A DNA stretch of 64,000 nucleotides. Source: Eleftheria terrae (GTDB lineage Bacteria > Pseudomonadota > Gammaproteobacteria > Burkholderiales > Burkholderiaceae_C). The position numbers were made by a program, and so were the translations under genes. The notes under the pieces were generated by a model. It worked only from the letters and a program-made list of their open reading frames with translations. It did not search any database and had not been told where the DNA came from. The DNA is taken from assembly GCF_030419005.1 (NCBI RefSeq), contig NZ_CP106951.1, positions 1,116,001 to 1,180,000 on the forward strand, written 5' to 3'. Each line of letters begins with the position of its first letter. Position 1 is the first letter of the stretch. Below, in pieces: positions 10,298-20,303 of this stretch.

Positions 10298-10302
10298 CGC
10301 GC

Positions 10303-10779
10303 ATGCCAGCCATCAATCTGACCCCTGCCCAGCGCAAAGAAAAACGCGCCGAGGCCCATCATCTCGACCCGGTCGTCCTCATCGGCGGCGAGGGCCTCAG
10401 CCCTGCCGTCATGAAGGAAACCGACGCCGCCCTCAAGGCCCACGGCCTGATCAAGGTCCGGGTGTTCTCCGACGAGCGCCAGACCCGCGAGGACATCCTC
10501 GCCAAGCTGGCCGACGAACTCGACGCCGCCCCCATCCAGCACATCGGCAAGCTGCTGGTGCTCTGGCGCCCCATGCCGCCAAAGGAAAAAGCGGAGCGCG
10601 AGGACCGCATGCCGGCGCCGAAGACGGTCAAGCTGGTCAAGTACTCCAAGCGAGGCGGCCAGCGCCCGGAAGTGAAGAAGGTGACCCTGCTCGGCAACCA
10701 GCGCCTGACGCCCGGCGGCACCATCAAGCGTGCCAAGCCACGGATCACCAGCGTCAAGAAAAAGGCCGGCAGCGAATAA
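10303..10779 (+). CDS. yhbY: CRM-domain RNA-binding protein YhbY
   Basis: A 158-residue protein of the YhbY/CRM family, which binds pre-50S ribosomal particles. The CRM core covers roughly residues 3-95, with the glycine loop VLIGGEGLS and a following helix. The C-terminal 60 residues are a basic tail ([14 protein letters not shown] and later lysines) longer than in E. coli YhbY. ATG 10303 is chosen; a TTG at 10282 would overlap the rlmE start. The gene diverges from rlmE as in enterobacteria and has no ribosome site. Confidence 0.93.
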   Translation: MPAINLTPAQRKEKRAEAHHLDPVVLIGGEGLSPAVMKETDAALKAHGLIKVRVFSDERQTREDILAKLADELDAAPIQHIGKLLVLWRPMPPKEKAEREDRMPAPKTVKLVKYSKRGGQRPEVKKVTLLGNQRLTPGGTIKRAKPRITSVKKKAGSE

Positions 10780-10793
10780 CCGCCTTGCCAACC

Positions 10794-10814
10794 GCCGCGC
10801 CCCTTCGGCGCGGC
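10794..10814. terminator. Hairpin between yhbY and the DUF4149 gene
   Basis: An 8-bp perfect stem GCCGCGCC / GGCGCGGC (10794-10801, 10807-10814) with a 5-base loop. It lies in the 82-bp gap between two convergent genes and has no T-run, so it is at best a weak bidirectional terminator. Confidence 0.45.
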
Positions 10815-10861
10815 GCCCGCGAGGCAACCAGGAACCGCAGCCGCGAGCGCGCCCAGCCCGC

Positions 10862-11305
10862 TCAACGAGGCGCACAGCGCCAGCTGAGTGCGAGCAAGAG
10901 CAGGCCCTTGAGCAGGAAAAACACGCTCGACACCGCGTGCAGCGTCCCGAACGACCACGGCCCCTGCCCCGCCCTCGCCTGCTCCATCATCGGCTGCAGT
11001 GCGAAATACCCAGCCACCACGCAGAAGAGCACGCCGAACACCAGCACCAGTTCAGTGCTCATCGGCGATCCACGGCCTTGCTCGGCCTGGCGGGCAGCAA
11101 CCTGCCGCTCCAGCAGGATCAGCACGACGGCCAGCGCCAGGCCCAGGTAGGCGTCGATGCGGAACAGCCGGGCTGCCACCAGCCCGGCCTGCTGGCGCTC
11201 CAGCACGGCGAACAGTGACGGAGCTGCCACCAGCCCCACGCACCCCACCACACCGGCCCACAAGCCGGCGAGCCAGCCACGCCAGCGCAGAAGCGACATC
11301 CGCAT
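10862..11305 (-). CDS. DUF4149 family membrane protein
   Basis: A 147-residue inner-membrane protein of unknown function with about four hydrophobic helices: WLAGLWAGVVGCVGLVAAP near the N-terminus, YLGLALAVVLILL in the middle, LVLVFGVLFCVVAGYFALQP, and a last helix near VSSVFFLLKGLLLLAL. It resembles the DUF4149 family, which often sits beside greA in betaproteobacteria. It starts 13 bp after the greA stop and is probably co-transcribed. ATG 11305 is chosen; ATG 11299 and a longer start at 11389 are alternatives. Confidence 0.8.
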   Translation of the reverse strand: MRMSLLRWRGWLAGLWAGVVGCVGLVAAPSLFAVLERQQAGLVAARLFRIDAYLGLALAVVLILLERQVAARQAEQGRGSPMSTELVLVFGVLFCVVAGYFALQPMMEQARAGQGPWSFGTLHAVSSVFFLLKGLLLLALSWRCAPR

Positions 11306-11318
11306 CACGCCGGCTGCC

Positions 11319-11795
11319 TCAGGCGTAGCGAACCTCAACAATCTCGTAGCGCTTGATGCCGCCGGGCGCCTGCACTTCCGCGACGTCACCGGCTTCCTTG
11401 CCGATCATTGCCCGTGCGATGGGCGAGCTGACCGAGATCAGGCCCTGCTTCAGGTCCGCCTCGTCGTCACCGACGATCTGGTAGGTGACCGGCTCGCCGG
11501 ACTCTTCCTCTTCCAGGTCGACCGTCGCGCCAAACACCACCCGGCCGCCGGCGTCCAGCGTGGACGGATCGATGACCTGGGCAGCGGCCAGTTTGCTTTC
11601 GATTTCGAGGATGCGGCCTTCGATGAAGCCTTGCTTGTCCTTGGCCGCGTCGTACTCGGCGTTCTCGGACAGGTCGCCCTGGGCGCGAGCCTCGGCGATC
11701 GCATTGATCACGGCCGGGCGTTCGACCGTCTTGAGGCGGTGCAGCTCTTCCTTGAGCTTCTCGGCGCCGCGCTTGGTCAAAGGAATGGTGGCCAT
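11319..11795 (-). CDS. greA: Transcription elongation factor GreA
   Basis: A 158-residue factor that enters the RNA polymerase secondary channel and stimulates cleavage of backtracked RNA. The N-terminal coiled coil ([20 protein letters not shown] onward) carries the acidic tip [12 protein letters not shown] near residue 45. The C-terminal FKBP-like domain follows, with [14 protein letters not shown]. Full family length. It lies 85 bp after carB, with an intrinsic terminator between them. Confidence 0.97.
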   Translation of the reverse strand: MATIPLTKRGAEKLKEELHRLKTVERPAVINAIAEARAQGDLSENAEYDAAKDKQGFIEGRILEIESKLAAAQVIDPSTLDAGGRVVFGATVDLEEEESGEPVTYQIVGDDEADLKQGLISVSSPIARAMIGKEAGDVAEVQAPGGIKRYEIVEVRYA

Positions 11796-11813
11796 CAGTA
11801 TCTCTCCGGCAGC

Positions 11814-11857
11814 AAAAAATCAGCCGCCGCCACACTCCTTCTCAGGAGGGCGGCGGC
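11814..11857 (-). terminator. Intrinsic terminator between carB and greA
   Basis: On the minus strand a stem of nine G/C pairs (GGCGGCGGC 11849-11857 with GCCGCCGCC 11823-11831) plus an inner CTCCT/AGGAG stem is followed within a few bases by TTTTTT (11819-11814). This is a standard Rho-independent terminator placed just before the greA ribosome site. It should end carAB transcripts or attenuate entry into greA. Confidence 0.75.
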
Positions 11858-11880
11858 GGCCGCTGGGTTCAAGTTTGAAG

Positions 11881-14800
11881 TTAGTTTAGCTCTTTGTGAA
11901 GCTCCTGCACCGAATAGACCACCAGGTCGTCCAGGTGCTTCAGAGCCTCCACCGCGGCTTCACAGCCCGCCATCGTCGTGTAGTACGTGACGCGGTTGGC
12001 CAGCGCTGCCGTGCGGATGTAGCGCGAGTCGGCAATGGCCGTGCGGGTTTCATCCACCGTCGTGAAGACCAGCTGGATTTCGCCGGCCTTGATCATGTCG
12101 GCGATGTGCGGGCGACCGTCCTTGATCTTGTTGACGGTGCGCACCGGCACGCCGGCCTCGCTGATCGCCACTGCGGTGCCCCTGGTGGCCACCAACTGGA
12201 AGCCCAGCGCATGCAGTGTGCGCGCCGCCTCCACGGCACGTGCCTTGTCGCCGTTCTTCACCGTGATGCAGACCGTGCCGCTGGCAGGCAGGCGCGAGCC
12301 GGCGGCCAGCTGGCTCTTGAACATCGCCTCGCCGAAGGTCTTGCCGACGCCCATCACCTCGCCGGTCGATCGCATCTCGGGCCCCAGCACCGGATCGACG
12401 CCCGGGAACTTGTTGAACGGGAAGACGGCTTCCTTGACGCTGAAGTAAGGCGGAATCACCTCGCCCTTGACGCCCTTCTGCTCGCCCAGCTTCTGGCCCG
12501 CCATGCAGCGTGCCGCGATCTTGGCCAGCGGTTGGCCGGTCGCCTTGGAGACGTACGGCACCGTGCGCGAGGCACGCGGATTCACCTCGAGCACGTAGAC
12601 GATGGCATCGCTGCCTTCGCCCTGGATGGCGAACTGCACGTTCATCAGCCCCACCACCTTGAGCGCCTTGGCCATCAGCGTGGTCTGCCGGCGCAACTCG
12701 TCCTGCAGGGACTTCGAGAGCGTGTACGGCGGCAGCGAGCAAGCGGAGTCGCCCGAGTGCACCCCGGCCTGCTCGATGTGCTCCATGATGCCGCCGATCA
12801 TGACGTCCTGGCCGTCGCTGATGCAGTCCACGTCGACCTCGATCGCATCGTCGAGGAAGCGGTCCAGCAGCACCGGCGACTTCTCGGAGACCTTGACCGC
12901 CTCGCGCATGTAGCGCTCCAGGTCCTTGTCGCCGTGCACGATTTCCATCGCGCGGCCACCCAGCACATAGCTCGGGCGCACCACCAGCGGGTAGCCGATT
13001 TCCTGCGCCAGCGCCAACGCCTGCTCTTCGGTGCGGGCGGTGCGGTTGGGCGGCTGCTTCAGGCCCAGCTCGTGCAGCAACTTCTGGAAGCGCTCGCGGT
13101 CCTCGGCGATGTCGATGCTGTCCGGCGTGGTGCCGATGATGGGCACGCCATTGGCCTCGAGGTCGAGGGCCAGCTTCAGCGGCGTCTGGCCGCCGTACTG
13201 CACGATGACGCCGACCGGTTTTTCCTTGTCAACGATCTCCAGCACGTCTTCAAGCGTGACCGGCTCGAAGTAGAGGCGATCCGAGGTGTCGTAGTCGGTC
13301 GAGACCGTCTCGGGATTGCAGTTGACCATGATGGTCTCGTAGCCGTCCTCGCGCATGGCGAGGGCGGCGTGGACGCAGCAGTAGTCAAATTCGATGCCCT
13401 GCCCGATCCGGTTGGGACCACCGCCGAGCACCATGATCTTCTTCTTGTCGGTCGGCTGGGCCTCGCACTCCTCGTCATAGCTGGAGTACATGTAGGCCGT
13501 CTGCGTCTCGAATTCGGCGGCACAGGTGTCCACTCGCTTGTAGACCGGGCGGATGCCCTCGGCATGGCGGCGCTGGCGCACCGCATGCTGGTTGGTGCCC
13601 AGCAGCTTGGCCAGGCGGCGATCGGAGAAGCCCTTCTTCTTCAGGAAGCGCAGCTCCTCGGCCGACAGGCTGGCCAACGTGCGGCCGACGAGTTGCTGCT
13701 CGGTCTTCACGATCTGCTGGATCTGCGCCAGGAACCACGGATCGATCGCGGTTTCCTCGAACACCTCCTGCAGGCTCATGCCGATGCGGAACGCGTCGCC
13801 CACGAAGAGGATGCGCTCCGGGCCGGGCTCGCCGATCTCCTGCACGATCTCCTCGCGGTCGGTGCTGCGTTCGCTCAGGCCGTCGATACCGGTCTCCAGG
13901 CCTCGCAGGGCCTTCTGGAAGCTCTCCTGGAAGGTGCGGCCCATCGCCATCACCTCGCCCACCGATTTCATCTGGGTGGTCAGGCGCGAATCGGCCTCAC
14001 GGAACTTCTCGAATGCGAAGCGCGGGATCTTGGTGACGACATAGTCGATGCTCGGCTCGAAGCTCGCGGGCGTCGCGCCGCCGGTGATCTCGTTGCGCAG
14101 CTCGTCGAGCGTGTAGCCCACCGCCAGCTTGGCCGCAACCTTGGCGATCGGGAAGCCGGTGGCCTTGGATGCGAGTGCCGAGGAGCGCGAGACGCGCGGG
14201 TTCATCTCGATCACGATCATGCGGCCGTTGGCCGGGTTGATCGAGAACTGCACGTTGGAGCCACCGGTGTCCACGCCGATCTCGCGCAGGATGGCCACCG
14301 AGGCATTGCGCAGCAGCTGGTATTCCTTGTCCGTCAGGGTCTGCGCCGGCGCCACGGTGATGGAGTCGCCGGTGTGGATGCCCATCGGATCCAGGTTCTC
14401 GATGGAGCAGACGATGATGCAGTTGTCCGCCTTGTCGCGGACCACTTCCATCTCGTACTCCTTCCAGCCGATCAGCGATTCCTCGATCAGCAGTTCCTTG
14501 GTCGGCGAGAGGTCGAGGCCGCGCTTGCAGATTTCCTCGAACTCCTCCGGGTTGTAGGCAATGCCGCCGCCCGTGCCGCCCAAGGTGAAGCTGGGACGAA
14601 TGACGGTCGGAAAGCCCGGGCCGCCGGTCTCGGCGGCAATGCGCTTCTGCACCGTCCAGGCCTCTTCCATCGAATGCGCGATGCCGGACTTGGCCGAGTC
14701 GAGGCCGATCTTGGTCATCGCCTCCTTGAACTTCTGGCGGTCCTCGGCCTTCTCGATGGCATGCTCGTTGGCGCCGATCATCTCGACGCCGTACTTGGCC

Positions 14801-15115
14801 AGCACGCCATGCTTGTGCAGGTCCAGCGCGCAGTTCAGCGCGGTCTGCCCGCCCATGGTCGGCAGGATCGCGTCGGGACGCTCCTTGGCGATGATGCGCT
14901 CGACCACCTGCCAGGTGATGGGTTCAATGTAGGTGACATCGGCCATCTCGGGGTCGGTCATGATGGTGGCCGGGTTGCTGTTGACCAGCACCACCTTGTA
15001 GCCCTCCTGACGCAGCGCCTTGCAGGCCTGCGCCCCGGAGTAGTCGAACTCGCAGGCCTGACCGATGATGATCGGGCCGGCGCCGATGATGAGGATGGTC
15101 TTGAGGTCGTTCCGC

Positions 15116-15123
<8 letters not shown>
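11881..15123 (-). CDS. carB: Carbamoyl-phosphate synthase large subunit CarB
   Basis: A 1080-residue subunit that makes carbamoyl phosphate from bicarbonate, ammonia from CarA, and two ATP, feeding pyrimidines and arginine. Two homologous ATP-grasp halves are visible: the first starts [23 protein letters not shown], and the second restarts at [20 protein letters not shown] near residue 565. The C-terminal 140 residues form the allosteric MGS-like domain. Length matches the family. Its start overlaps the carA stop by 8 bp. Confidence 0.98.
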
Positions 15124-16273
<1,150 letters not shown>

Positions 16274-16613
16274 GGGATACTCTCCGTAGGTGTGTGCACG
16301 CCCAGCTCTGCTCGACAAGCAGCGCTCCAGTCGATGGACGTCGACCGGGGTGGAAACGACAGGGGGTTTCGCTAGGCGGGGGTGGTTGCAGGTAAACCGC
16401 GGAATTATAGCCTGCGGGCACGACTTCCTGGCAGCCTGCGCCTGCAGCGGCCTTCGACGCCCCGACAACAGGCACCGGAACGCGAAAGCCTCTCACTCTC
16501 ATGCGCAGCCCATGCACCGCGAGTCGGGTTAGGCGGCCGCGCACTTGGAGCTCGGCAATCGAAGCCCCACAATCCGCCGACGATTCACCACTACAAGAAG
16601 GACAGGAGCCCCG
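16274..16613. promoter_or_regulatory. Divergent carA/bfr intergenic region with carA promoter
   Basis: A 340-bp gap between carA (minus) and bfr (plus). On the minus strand a perfect TATAAT (16409-16404) is preceded by CTGCCA or TGCCAG at 18-19 bp, giving a predicted carA leader of about 125 nt. On the plus side AGGAG precedes bfr. I see no Fur-like palindrome, no small open frame with a ribosome site, and no attenuator hairpin with T-run. Confidence 0.55.
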
Positions 16614-17090
16614 ATGAAAGGCGATCCGAAAGTCATCGAACACCTGAACGCGCAGCTGAAGAACGAGCTGACCGCGATCAACCAGTACTTCCTCCATTAC
16701 CGCATCCTGCAGCACTGGGGCTTCGACAAGCTGGCGAAGAAGGAGTACGCCGAGTCGATCGGCGAGATGAAGCATGCCGACAAGCTCATGGCCCGCATCC
16801 TGATGCTGGACGGCCTGCCCAACCTGCAAGACCTGGGCAAGCTGATGATCGGTGAAGAGGTGCTCGAAGTCCTGCAATGCGACTTGCGGCTGGAGCAAGG
16901 CGCACAGGCCACCATCAAGGATGGCATCGCCTATTGCGAGTCGGTGCGCGACTATGTCTCGCGCGACCTGCTGCAGGAGATCCTCGACGACACCGAGGAG
17001 CACATCGACTTCCTCGAAACCCAGCTGGACCTGGCCAGCAAGGTGGGCCTGCAGAACTACATGCAGTCCATCATGGCCGAGGTGGCCTGA
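16614..17090 (+). CDS. bfr: Bacterioferritin
   Basis: A 158-residue heme-containing iron-storage protein. ATG 16614 is chosen for its AGGAG site and canonical start MKGDPKVIEHLN. The ferroxidase ligands are in place: ELTAINQYF (Glu18), the E-x-x-H motif EMKHADK (Glu51, His54), and DDTEEHIDFLE (Glu127, His130 region). The heme ligand Met52 is present. It should assemble into a 24-mer shell. bfd, which releases iron from it, lies about 1.1 kb downstream. Confidence 0.97.
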   Translation: MKGDPKVIEHLNAQLKNELTAINQYFLHYRILQHWGFDKLAKKEYAESIGEMKHADKLMARILMLDGLPNLQDLGKLMIGEEVLEVLQCDLRLEQGAQATIKDGIAYCESVRDYVSRDLLQEILDDTEEHIDFLETQLDLASKVGLQNYMQSIMAEVA

Positions 17091-17118
17091 GCCGCCCCAC
17101 TTCCTCGACGGGTTCCTG

Positions 17119-17844
17119 TCAGCCGCGCCAGCGAGGCAGGACCCGCCCAGTGCGCCGCATGTAGTCGCGGTAGTCCTCCCCGAATGTCTCCAGCATCAGT
17201 TCCTCTTCGCGTGGCACGCGCAGGAAGTACAGCAGCGCAAAGCCGGGGATGGCCAGCGCCCCAGCCACCCAGTTCTGCACGAGCAGCGGCTGCGCCAGGG
17301 CGAACAGCCAGATCGAGGCATACATCGGATGGCGGAGGCGGCGATACACCCCCTGGCTGACCAGCCGGTGCTCGGTATGCACCTCCAGCGACGGTGACCA
17401 GTGGCGGCCCAGGTCGGCATGCGACCGGTAGAACAACCACAGCGACGCCACCATCATTGCCACGGCGGCACCACCGTAAGGCAGTGGCAGGCGGTAGTCG
17501 AACAGGTCCAGCCAGGGTGTGGCCAAGTAGAACATCGGCAAGCCGAGCAAGGTCAGGAAGACCCCGAACATGAGCCACTGCTCCAGCGGGCAGACCTTGC
17601 TGCGCGCCACGCGATTCGCCCGGTTGGCCTGCACATGCGGCCAACGTATGGCCAGCTGGAGGAAGGCAGCCAGCACCCAGCACAGCTCGGGCCAGCGCAC
17701 CTGCTCCCCGCGGCGCCAGACATAGGCGGCCACCACCAGCCCGAACAACAGCACCGGGAACCACAAGCGCAGGCGGGCCCCGTAAACGCCGGAGGTGGCA
17801 TTGGCGCCACGGTCCTGCGCCGCCGCCGCGTCGATGCGCCTCAT
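17119..17844 (-). CDS. Isoprenylcysteine carboxyl methyltransferase (ICMT/PEMT) family membrane protein
   Basis: A 241-residue integral membrane protein with about five helices. The C-terminal third carries the SAM-binding signature of the ICMT/PEMT superfamily: VSQGVYRRLRHPMYASIW near residue 165, then a helical hairpin, then PREEELMLETFGEDYRDYMRRTGR with the conserved RxPxEE-type and YxxYxxRT motifs. Substrates of bacterial members are mostly unknown. ATG 17844 is preferred over the GTG 6 nt upstream. It is convergent with bfr and separated by 28 bp. Confidence 0.85.
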   Translation of the reverse strand: MRRIDAAAAQDRGANATSGVYGARLRLWFPVLLFGLVVAAYVWRRGEQVRWPELCWVLAAFLQLAIRWPHVQANRANRVARSKVCPLEQWLMFGVFLTLLGLPMFYLATPWLDLFDYRLPLPYGGAAVAMMVASLWLFYRSHADLGRHWSPSLEVHTEHRLVSQGVYRRLRHPMYASIWLFALAQPLLVQNWVAGALAIPGFALLYFLRVPREEELMLETFGEDYRDYMRRTGRVLPRWRG

Positions 17845-18213
17845 GCGCACAGCCCCAAGGGCTCCGGTTCAGCGTCTTCCGCCTCGCCCCTGGCTACCCG
17901 CGCCTCGCATGCCCGTGCGGTACAGCCACTTCCCGCGATCAGGGACTTCTCCATCCTCATATTTCCTCGGCGCATGGCGCGCAATTAGGGCATCGAATTT
18001 GCCTATTGATAGTGGGCAGTATGCGGCCCCAACGCGCGAATACCGCCTCCCCCAAAAGTGGGAGGCCCCAACGGCGCACCCCGGCCAGAGCCCGGGTTCG
18101 CGGCGCCATCGCGGCCCCTCCCCCTCGTTCAGATACCCCTCTTCGCAACAGAGCATTGAATTGCGAATCATTCGTATTTATACTGGGCACAACTTGAATA
18201 GAAGGACCAGCGA
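17845..18213. other. Intergenic region upstream of bfd
   Basis: A 369-bp gap between two divergent genes. The right part holds the bfd promoter and Fur box. The middle has a 7-bp hairpin (GCCTCCC 18045-18051, GGGAGGC 18060-18066). The segment around 17950-18010 is noticeably richer in A+T than its surroundings. Open frames across it (for example minus 17869-18171) lack a ribosome site and recognisable protein character, so no gene is called. Confidence 0.5.
18156..18184 (+). promoter_or_regulatory. Fur-box promoter of bfd
   Basis: TTGAAT (18156-18161) and TATACT (18179-18184) are separated by exactly 17 bp. The spacer is filled by TGCGAATCATTCGTA (18162-18176), a near-perfect 7-1-7 palindrome of the Fur-box type. 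Iron-bound Fur would block RNA polymerase here. The predicted start near 18191 leaves a short leader with a GAAGGA ribosome site before the ATG at 18214. Confidence 0.85.
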
Positions 18214-18432
18214 ATGATTGTGTGCGTCTGCCGAAAGGTCTCGGACCGCGACATCGAGCGTGCCGCTCGGGCGGGTTGCGCCTCGTTCGACGACCTGCAA
18301 ATGGAGCTGGGTGTGGCCACCTGCTGCGGCCGGTGCGCCGAGTGCGCACAGCAGACCCTGGAGTCCGCCACCCACAAGCAGACAGTCGGCGCGCGTGCAG
18401 CGTGCGCGCCGCGTGAGCTGGCCTTGGCGTGA
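18214..18432 (+). CDS. bfd: Bacterioferritin-associated ferredoxin Bfd
   Basis: A 72-residue [2Fe-2S] protein of the BFD family, which passes electrons to bacterioferritin to mobilise stored iron. The start MIVCVC supplies Cys4 and Cys6, and CCGRC near residues 37-41 supplies the other cluster ligands. The C-terminal 20 residues are a variable tail. It is driven by a Fur-box promoter, so it should be made under iron limitation. Its stop codon overlaps the start of a 22-codon open frame (TGATG). Confidence 0.95.
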   Translation: MIVCVCRKVSDRDIERAARAGCASFDDLQMELGVATCCGRCAECAQQTLESATHKQTVGARAACAPRELALA

Positions 18433-18500
18433 TGATGGTTTCGCTGCTGAGCTTGGCCATTGTGCTGGTCGGCGCCTGGTGGGTGGTGACCCGCCCCTGA
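18432..18500 (+). CDS. Putative 22-residue membrane peptide overlapping bfd
   Basis: The bfd stop and this ATG share bases in TGATG, a common sign of coupled translation. The peptide is MMVSLLSLAIVLVG followed by AWWVVTRP: one hydrophobic helix with a Trp pair near its end and a single Arg. It lies between bfd and hemP, so it would be Fur-regulated. I do not recognise a family. It may be a real micro-protein or a chance frame; no ribosome site of its own is seen. Confidence 0.4.
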   Translation: MMVSLLSLAIVLVGAWWVVTRP

Positions 18501-18556
18501 GCGTCCCGGCCCCACCGAGCCTGCCGCACCCGATCATTTCAAGAAAGCAACGTCCG

Positions 18557-18778
18557 ATGAAATCGACTTCTGCTCTGGCAGGCCGCGAACAGCCTGTCCC
18601 CCTGCCCCCTTCGCTGGCCGTCGCCGCAGCACAGGGCCCCGCCTCTCAAGCACCGGCCGCCCCCACGCTGGCCAGCAGCAGTCTGCTTCGTGGCGGCAAA
18701 TCGGTTCAGATTGAACACAACGGCTCGCTCTACCAGCTGCGCGCGACCAAGCTGGGCAAGCTGATCCTGACCAAATAG
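18557..18778 (+). CDS. hemP: Hemin uptake protein HemP
   Basis: A 73-residue protein. The C-terminal 28 residues match the HemP family: LLRGGKSVQIEHNGSLYQLR then TKLGKLILTK. The N-terminal half is Ala/Pro-rich and poorly conserved. HemP (HmuP) acts in regulation or support of heme uptake in betaproteobacteria, usually near TonB-dependent heme receptors, none of which is in this window. It is probably co-transcribed with bfd from the Fur-controlled promoter. Confidence 0.9.
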   Translation: MKSTSALAGREQPVPLPPSLAVAAAQGPASQAPAAPTLASSSLLRGGKSVQIEHNGSLYQLRATKLGKLILTK

Positions 18779-18792
18779 CTTTCATCGTGGGG

Positions 18793-18831
18793 CGACCCGG
18801 AGGCGGGTTTCTATCGAACCGCCGCGGGTCG
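18793..18831 (+). terminator. Hairpin after hemP
   Basis: A long imperfect stem: CGACCCG at 18793-18799 pairs with CGGGTCG at 18825-18831, and the inner GGCGGGTT pairs with AACCGCC. It is followed by TATTT. It lies between hemP and the convergent heme-binding gene. Confidence 0.5.
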
Positions 18832-18900
18832 TATTTGTGCGCAGCCACGTACCGGTCGCCGGTGCCAGCCACGCTTTTTTTGCCCCCTGGGTAGACCCTT

Positions 18901-19311
18901 TCAGCCTGCAGCCAGGGCCGCGATGCCGGCCTTCGCCACCTGGGCATCTTCGGCGGATTTGACGCCGCTGACTCCCACCGCACCGACGCACTCGCCCTCC
19001 ACCAGGATCGGCACGCCACCTTCCAGCAGCCCCTGCAGTGCAGGCGCGCTGAGGAAGGACATGCGCCCTTGGTTCACCATGTCTTCGTAGATCTTGCTTT
19101 CACGGCGCCCGAGCGCCGCGGTGTGCGCCTTGGCAGGAGCGATCTGGGCGGAGACGGGTGAGGCGCCGTCCAGGCGCTGGAACCACAGCAGGTGGCCGCC
19201 GTCGTCAACAATGGCGATGGAGACCGCCCAGCCATGGGCTTGCGCCTCCGCGCGTGCCGCCTGGGCGATCCGGTCGACGTCGGCAGCGGTCAGTTGCGGC
19301 TTGGTTTTCAT
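18901..19311 (-). CDS. GlcG/HbpS family heme-binding protein
   Basis: A 136-residue protein of the HbpS/GlcG family (DUF336), whose members bind heme or act as accessory sensors. Typical segments are AHGWAVSIAIVDDGGHLLWF near residue 25, KAHTAALGRRES and EGGVPILVEGECVGAVGVSG near 100. ATG 19311 starts the family domain directly. The frame is open to 19431, but the extension has no signal peptide, so a cytoplasmic form is assumed. Convergence with hemP hints at a heme-related role, which is an inference. Confidence 0.8.
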   Translation of the reverse strand: MKTKPQLTAADVDRIAQAARAEAQAHGWAVSIAIVDDGGHLLWFQRLDGASPVSAQIAPAKAHTAALGRRESKIYEDMVNQGRMSFLSAPALQGLLEGGVPILVEGECVGAVGVSGVKSAEDAQVAKAGIAALAAG

Positions 19312-19506
19312 TCGCGAACCTTTCTTTTGTCCTCGGTATGCACGGGCGGCACAGCGCCGCCCTGCTGCATCCTGCATGTTGCCAGCAAGCGGCCGGTGCT
19401 GGCTTACAGCCATCTTGCTGGTGCCGCTCACCGCGCCTGCGCGGTGGAACTAGAATCGCCACCGGGAGGTCGAATCGCGGCCGCTTTGTGTTAGAGGAGA
19501 AAACCG

Positions 19507-20202
19507 ATGAATGAAAGTCTTCAAGCAGCGTATTCGGGCTCAGGCGTCCTGGCCGAACAACGCAACCGTGTGCTGCGCAATACCTACTGGCTGCTGGCCC
19601 TGTCGATGGTGCCCACCGTCCTTGGTGCCTGGATCGGCGTGCAAACCGGCTTCAGCTTCTTTGCCGGCAAGCCCCTGATCAGCTTCATGGTGTTCATGGG
19701 CGTGGCCTTCGGCTTCTTCTTCGCGATCGAGAAGTTCAAGAACTCCCCGGTGGGCGTGGCCCTGTTGCTCGGCTTCACCTTCTTCATGGGCCTGATGCTG
19801 TCGCGCCTGATCGGGGTGGTGCTCGGCAACTTCTCGAACGGTGCCCAGTTGATCATGATGGCCTTCGGCGGCACCGCGCTGGTGTTCTTCGGCATGGCGA
19901 CGCTTGCCACCACGGTCAAGCGCGACCTGTCGAGCATGGGCAAGTGGCTGATGGTCGGCGCCGTGATGCTGATGGTCGCCTGCGTGGCCAACATCTTCCT
20001 GAAGATGCCCGCCATGGCTGCCACCATCTCGGCCCTGGCGATCGTGATCTTCTCGGCCTTCATGCTGTACGACATCAAGCGCGTGATCGACGGCGGCGAA
20101 ACGAACTACGTGACGGCCACCCTGGCGATCTACCTGGACATCTACAACGTGTTCCAGTCGCTGCTGAGCCTGCTCGGCATCTTCGGCGGCGAACGCGAGT
20201 AA
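19507..20202 (+). CDS. Bax inhibitor-1 / YccA family membrane protein
   Basis: A 231-residue protein with seven hydrophobic helices, from RNTYWLLALSMVPTVLGAWIG to the end. The C-terminal part carries the family signature FSAFMLYDIKRVIDGGETNYVTATLAIYLDI, with Asp residues of the di-aspartyl pH sensor. YccA of E. coli is a modulator and substrate of FtsH; other members leak calcium. A ribosome site AGAGGAG precedes ATG 19507. The gene is single and ends at a perfect palindromic terminator. Confidence 0.93.
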   Translation: MNESLQAAYSGSGVLAEQRNRVLRNTYWLLALSMVPTVLGAWIGVQTGFSFFAGKPLISFMVFMGVAFGFFFAIEKFKNSPVGVALLLGFTFFMGLMLSRLIGVVLGNFSNGAQLIMMAFGGTALVFFGMATLATTVKRDLSSMGKWLMVGAVMLMVACVANIFLKMPAMAATISALAIVIFSAFMLYDIKRVIDGGETNYVTATLAIYLDIYNVFQSLLSLLGIFGGERE

Positions 20203-20236
20203 GCCGGCTGGACACACCGCGGCCGAAGGCCGCAGC

Positions 20237-20270
20237 AAGCACAACGGGGCCCGCGGGCCCCGTTGTGCTT
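20237..20270. terminator. Bidirectional terminator between yccA-like gene and rlmD
   Basis: A perfect 34-bp palindrome with 17-bp arms (20237-20253 and 20254-20270), starting AAGCACAACGGGG and ending CCCCGTTGTGCTT. It lies between two convergent genes and works equally on either strand. The T content after the stem is low. Confidence 0.75.
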
Positions 20271-20303
20271 GCGGGCGGCAGCCGCGGTGGGGCCGCCCGG
20301 GCC

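Noticed and set aside
17869..18171. A 100-codon minus frame in the gap upstream of bfd
   Set aside because: No ribosome site, no family resemblance, and it runs into the gap before the ICMT gene; treated as chance.
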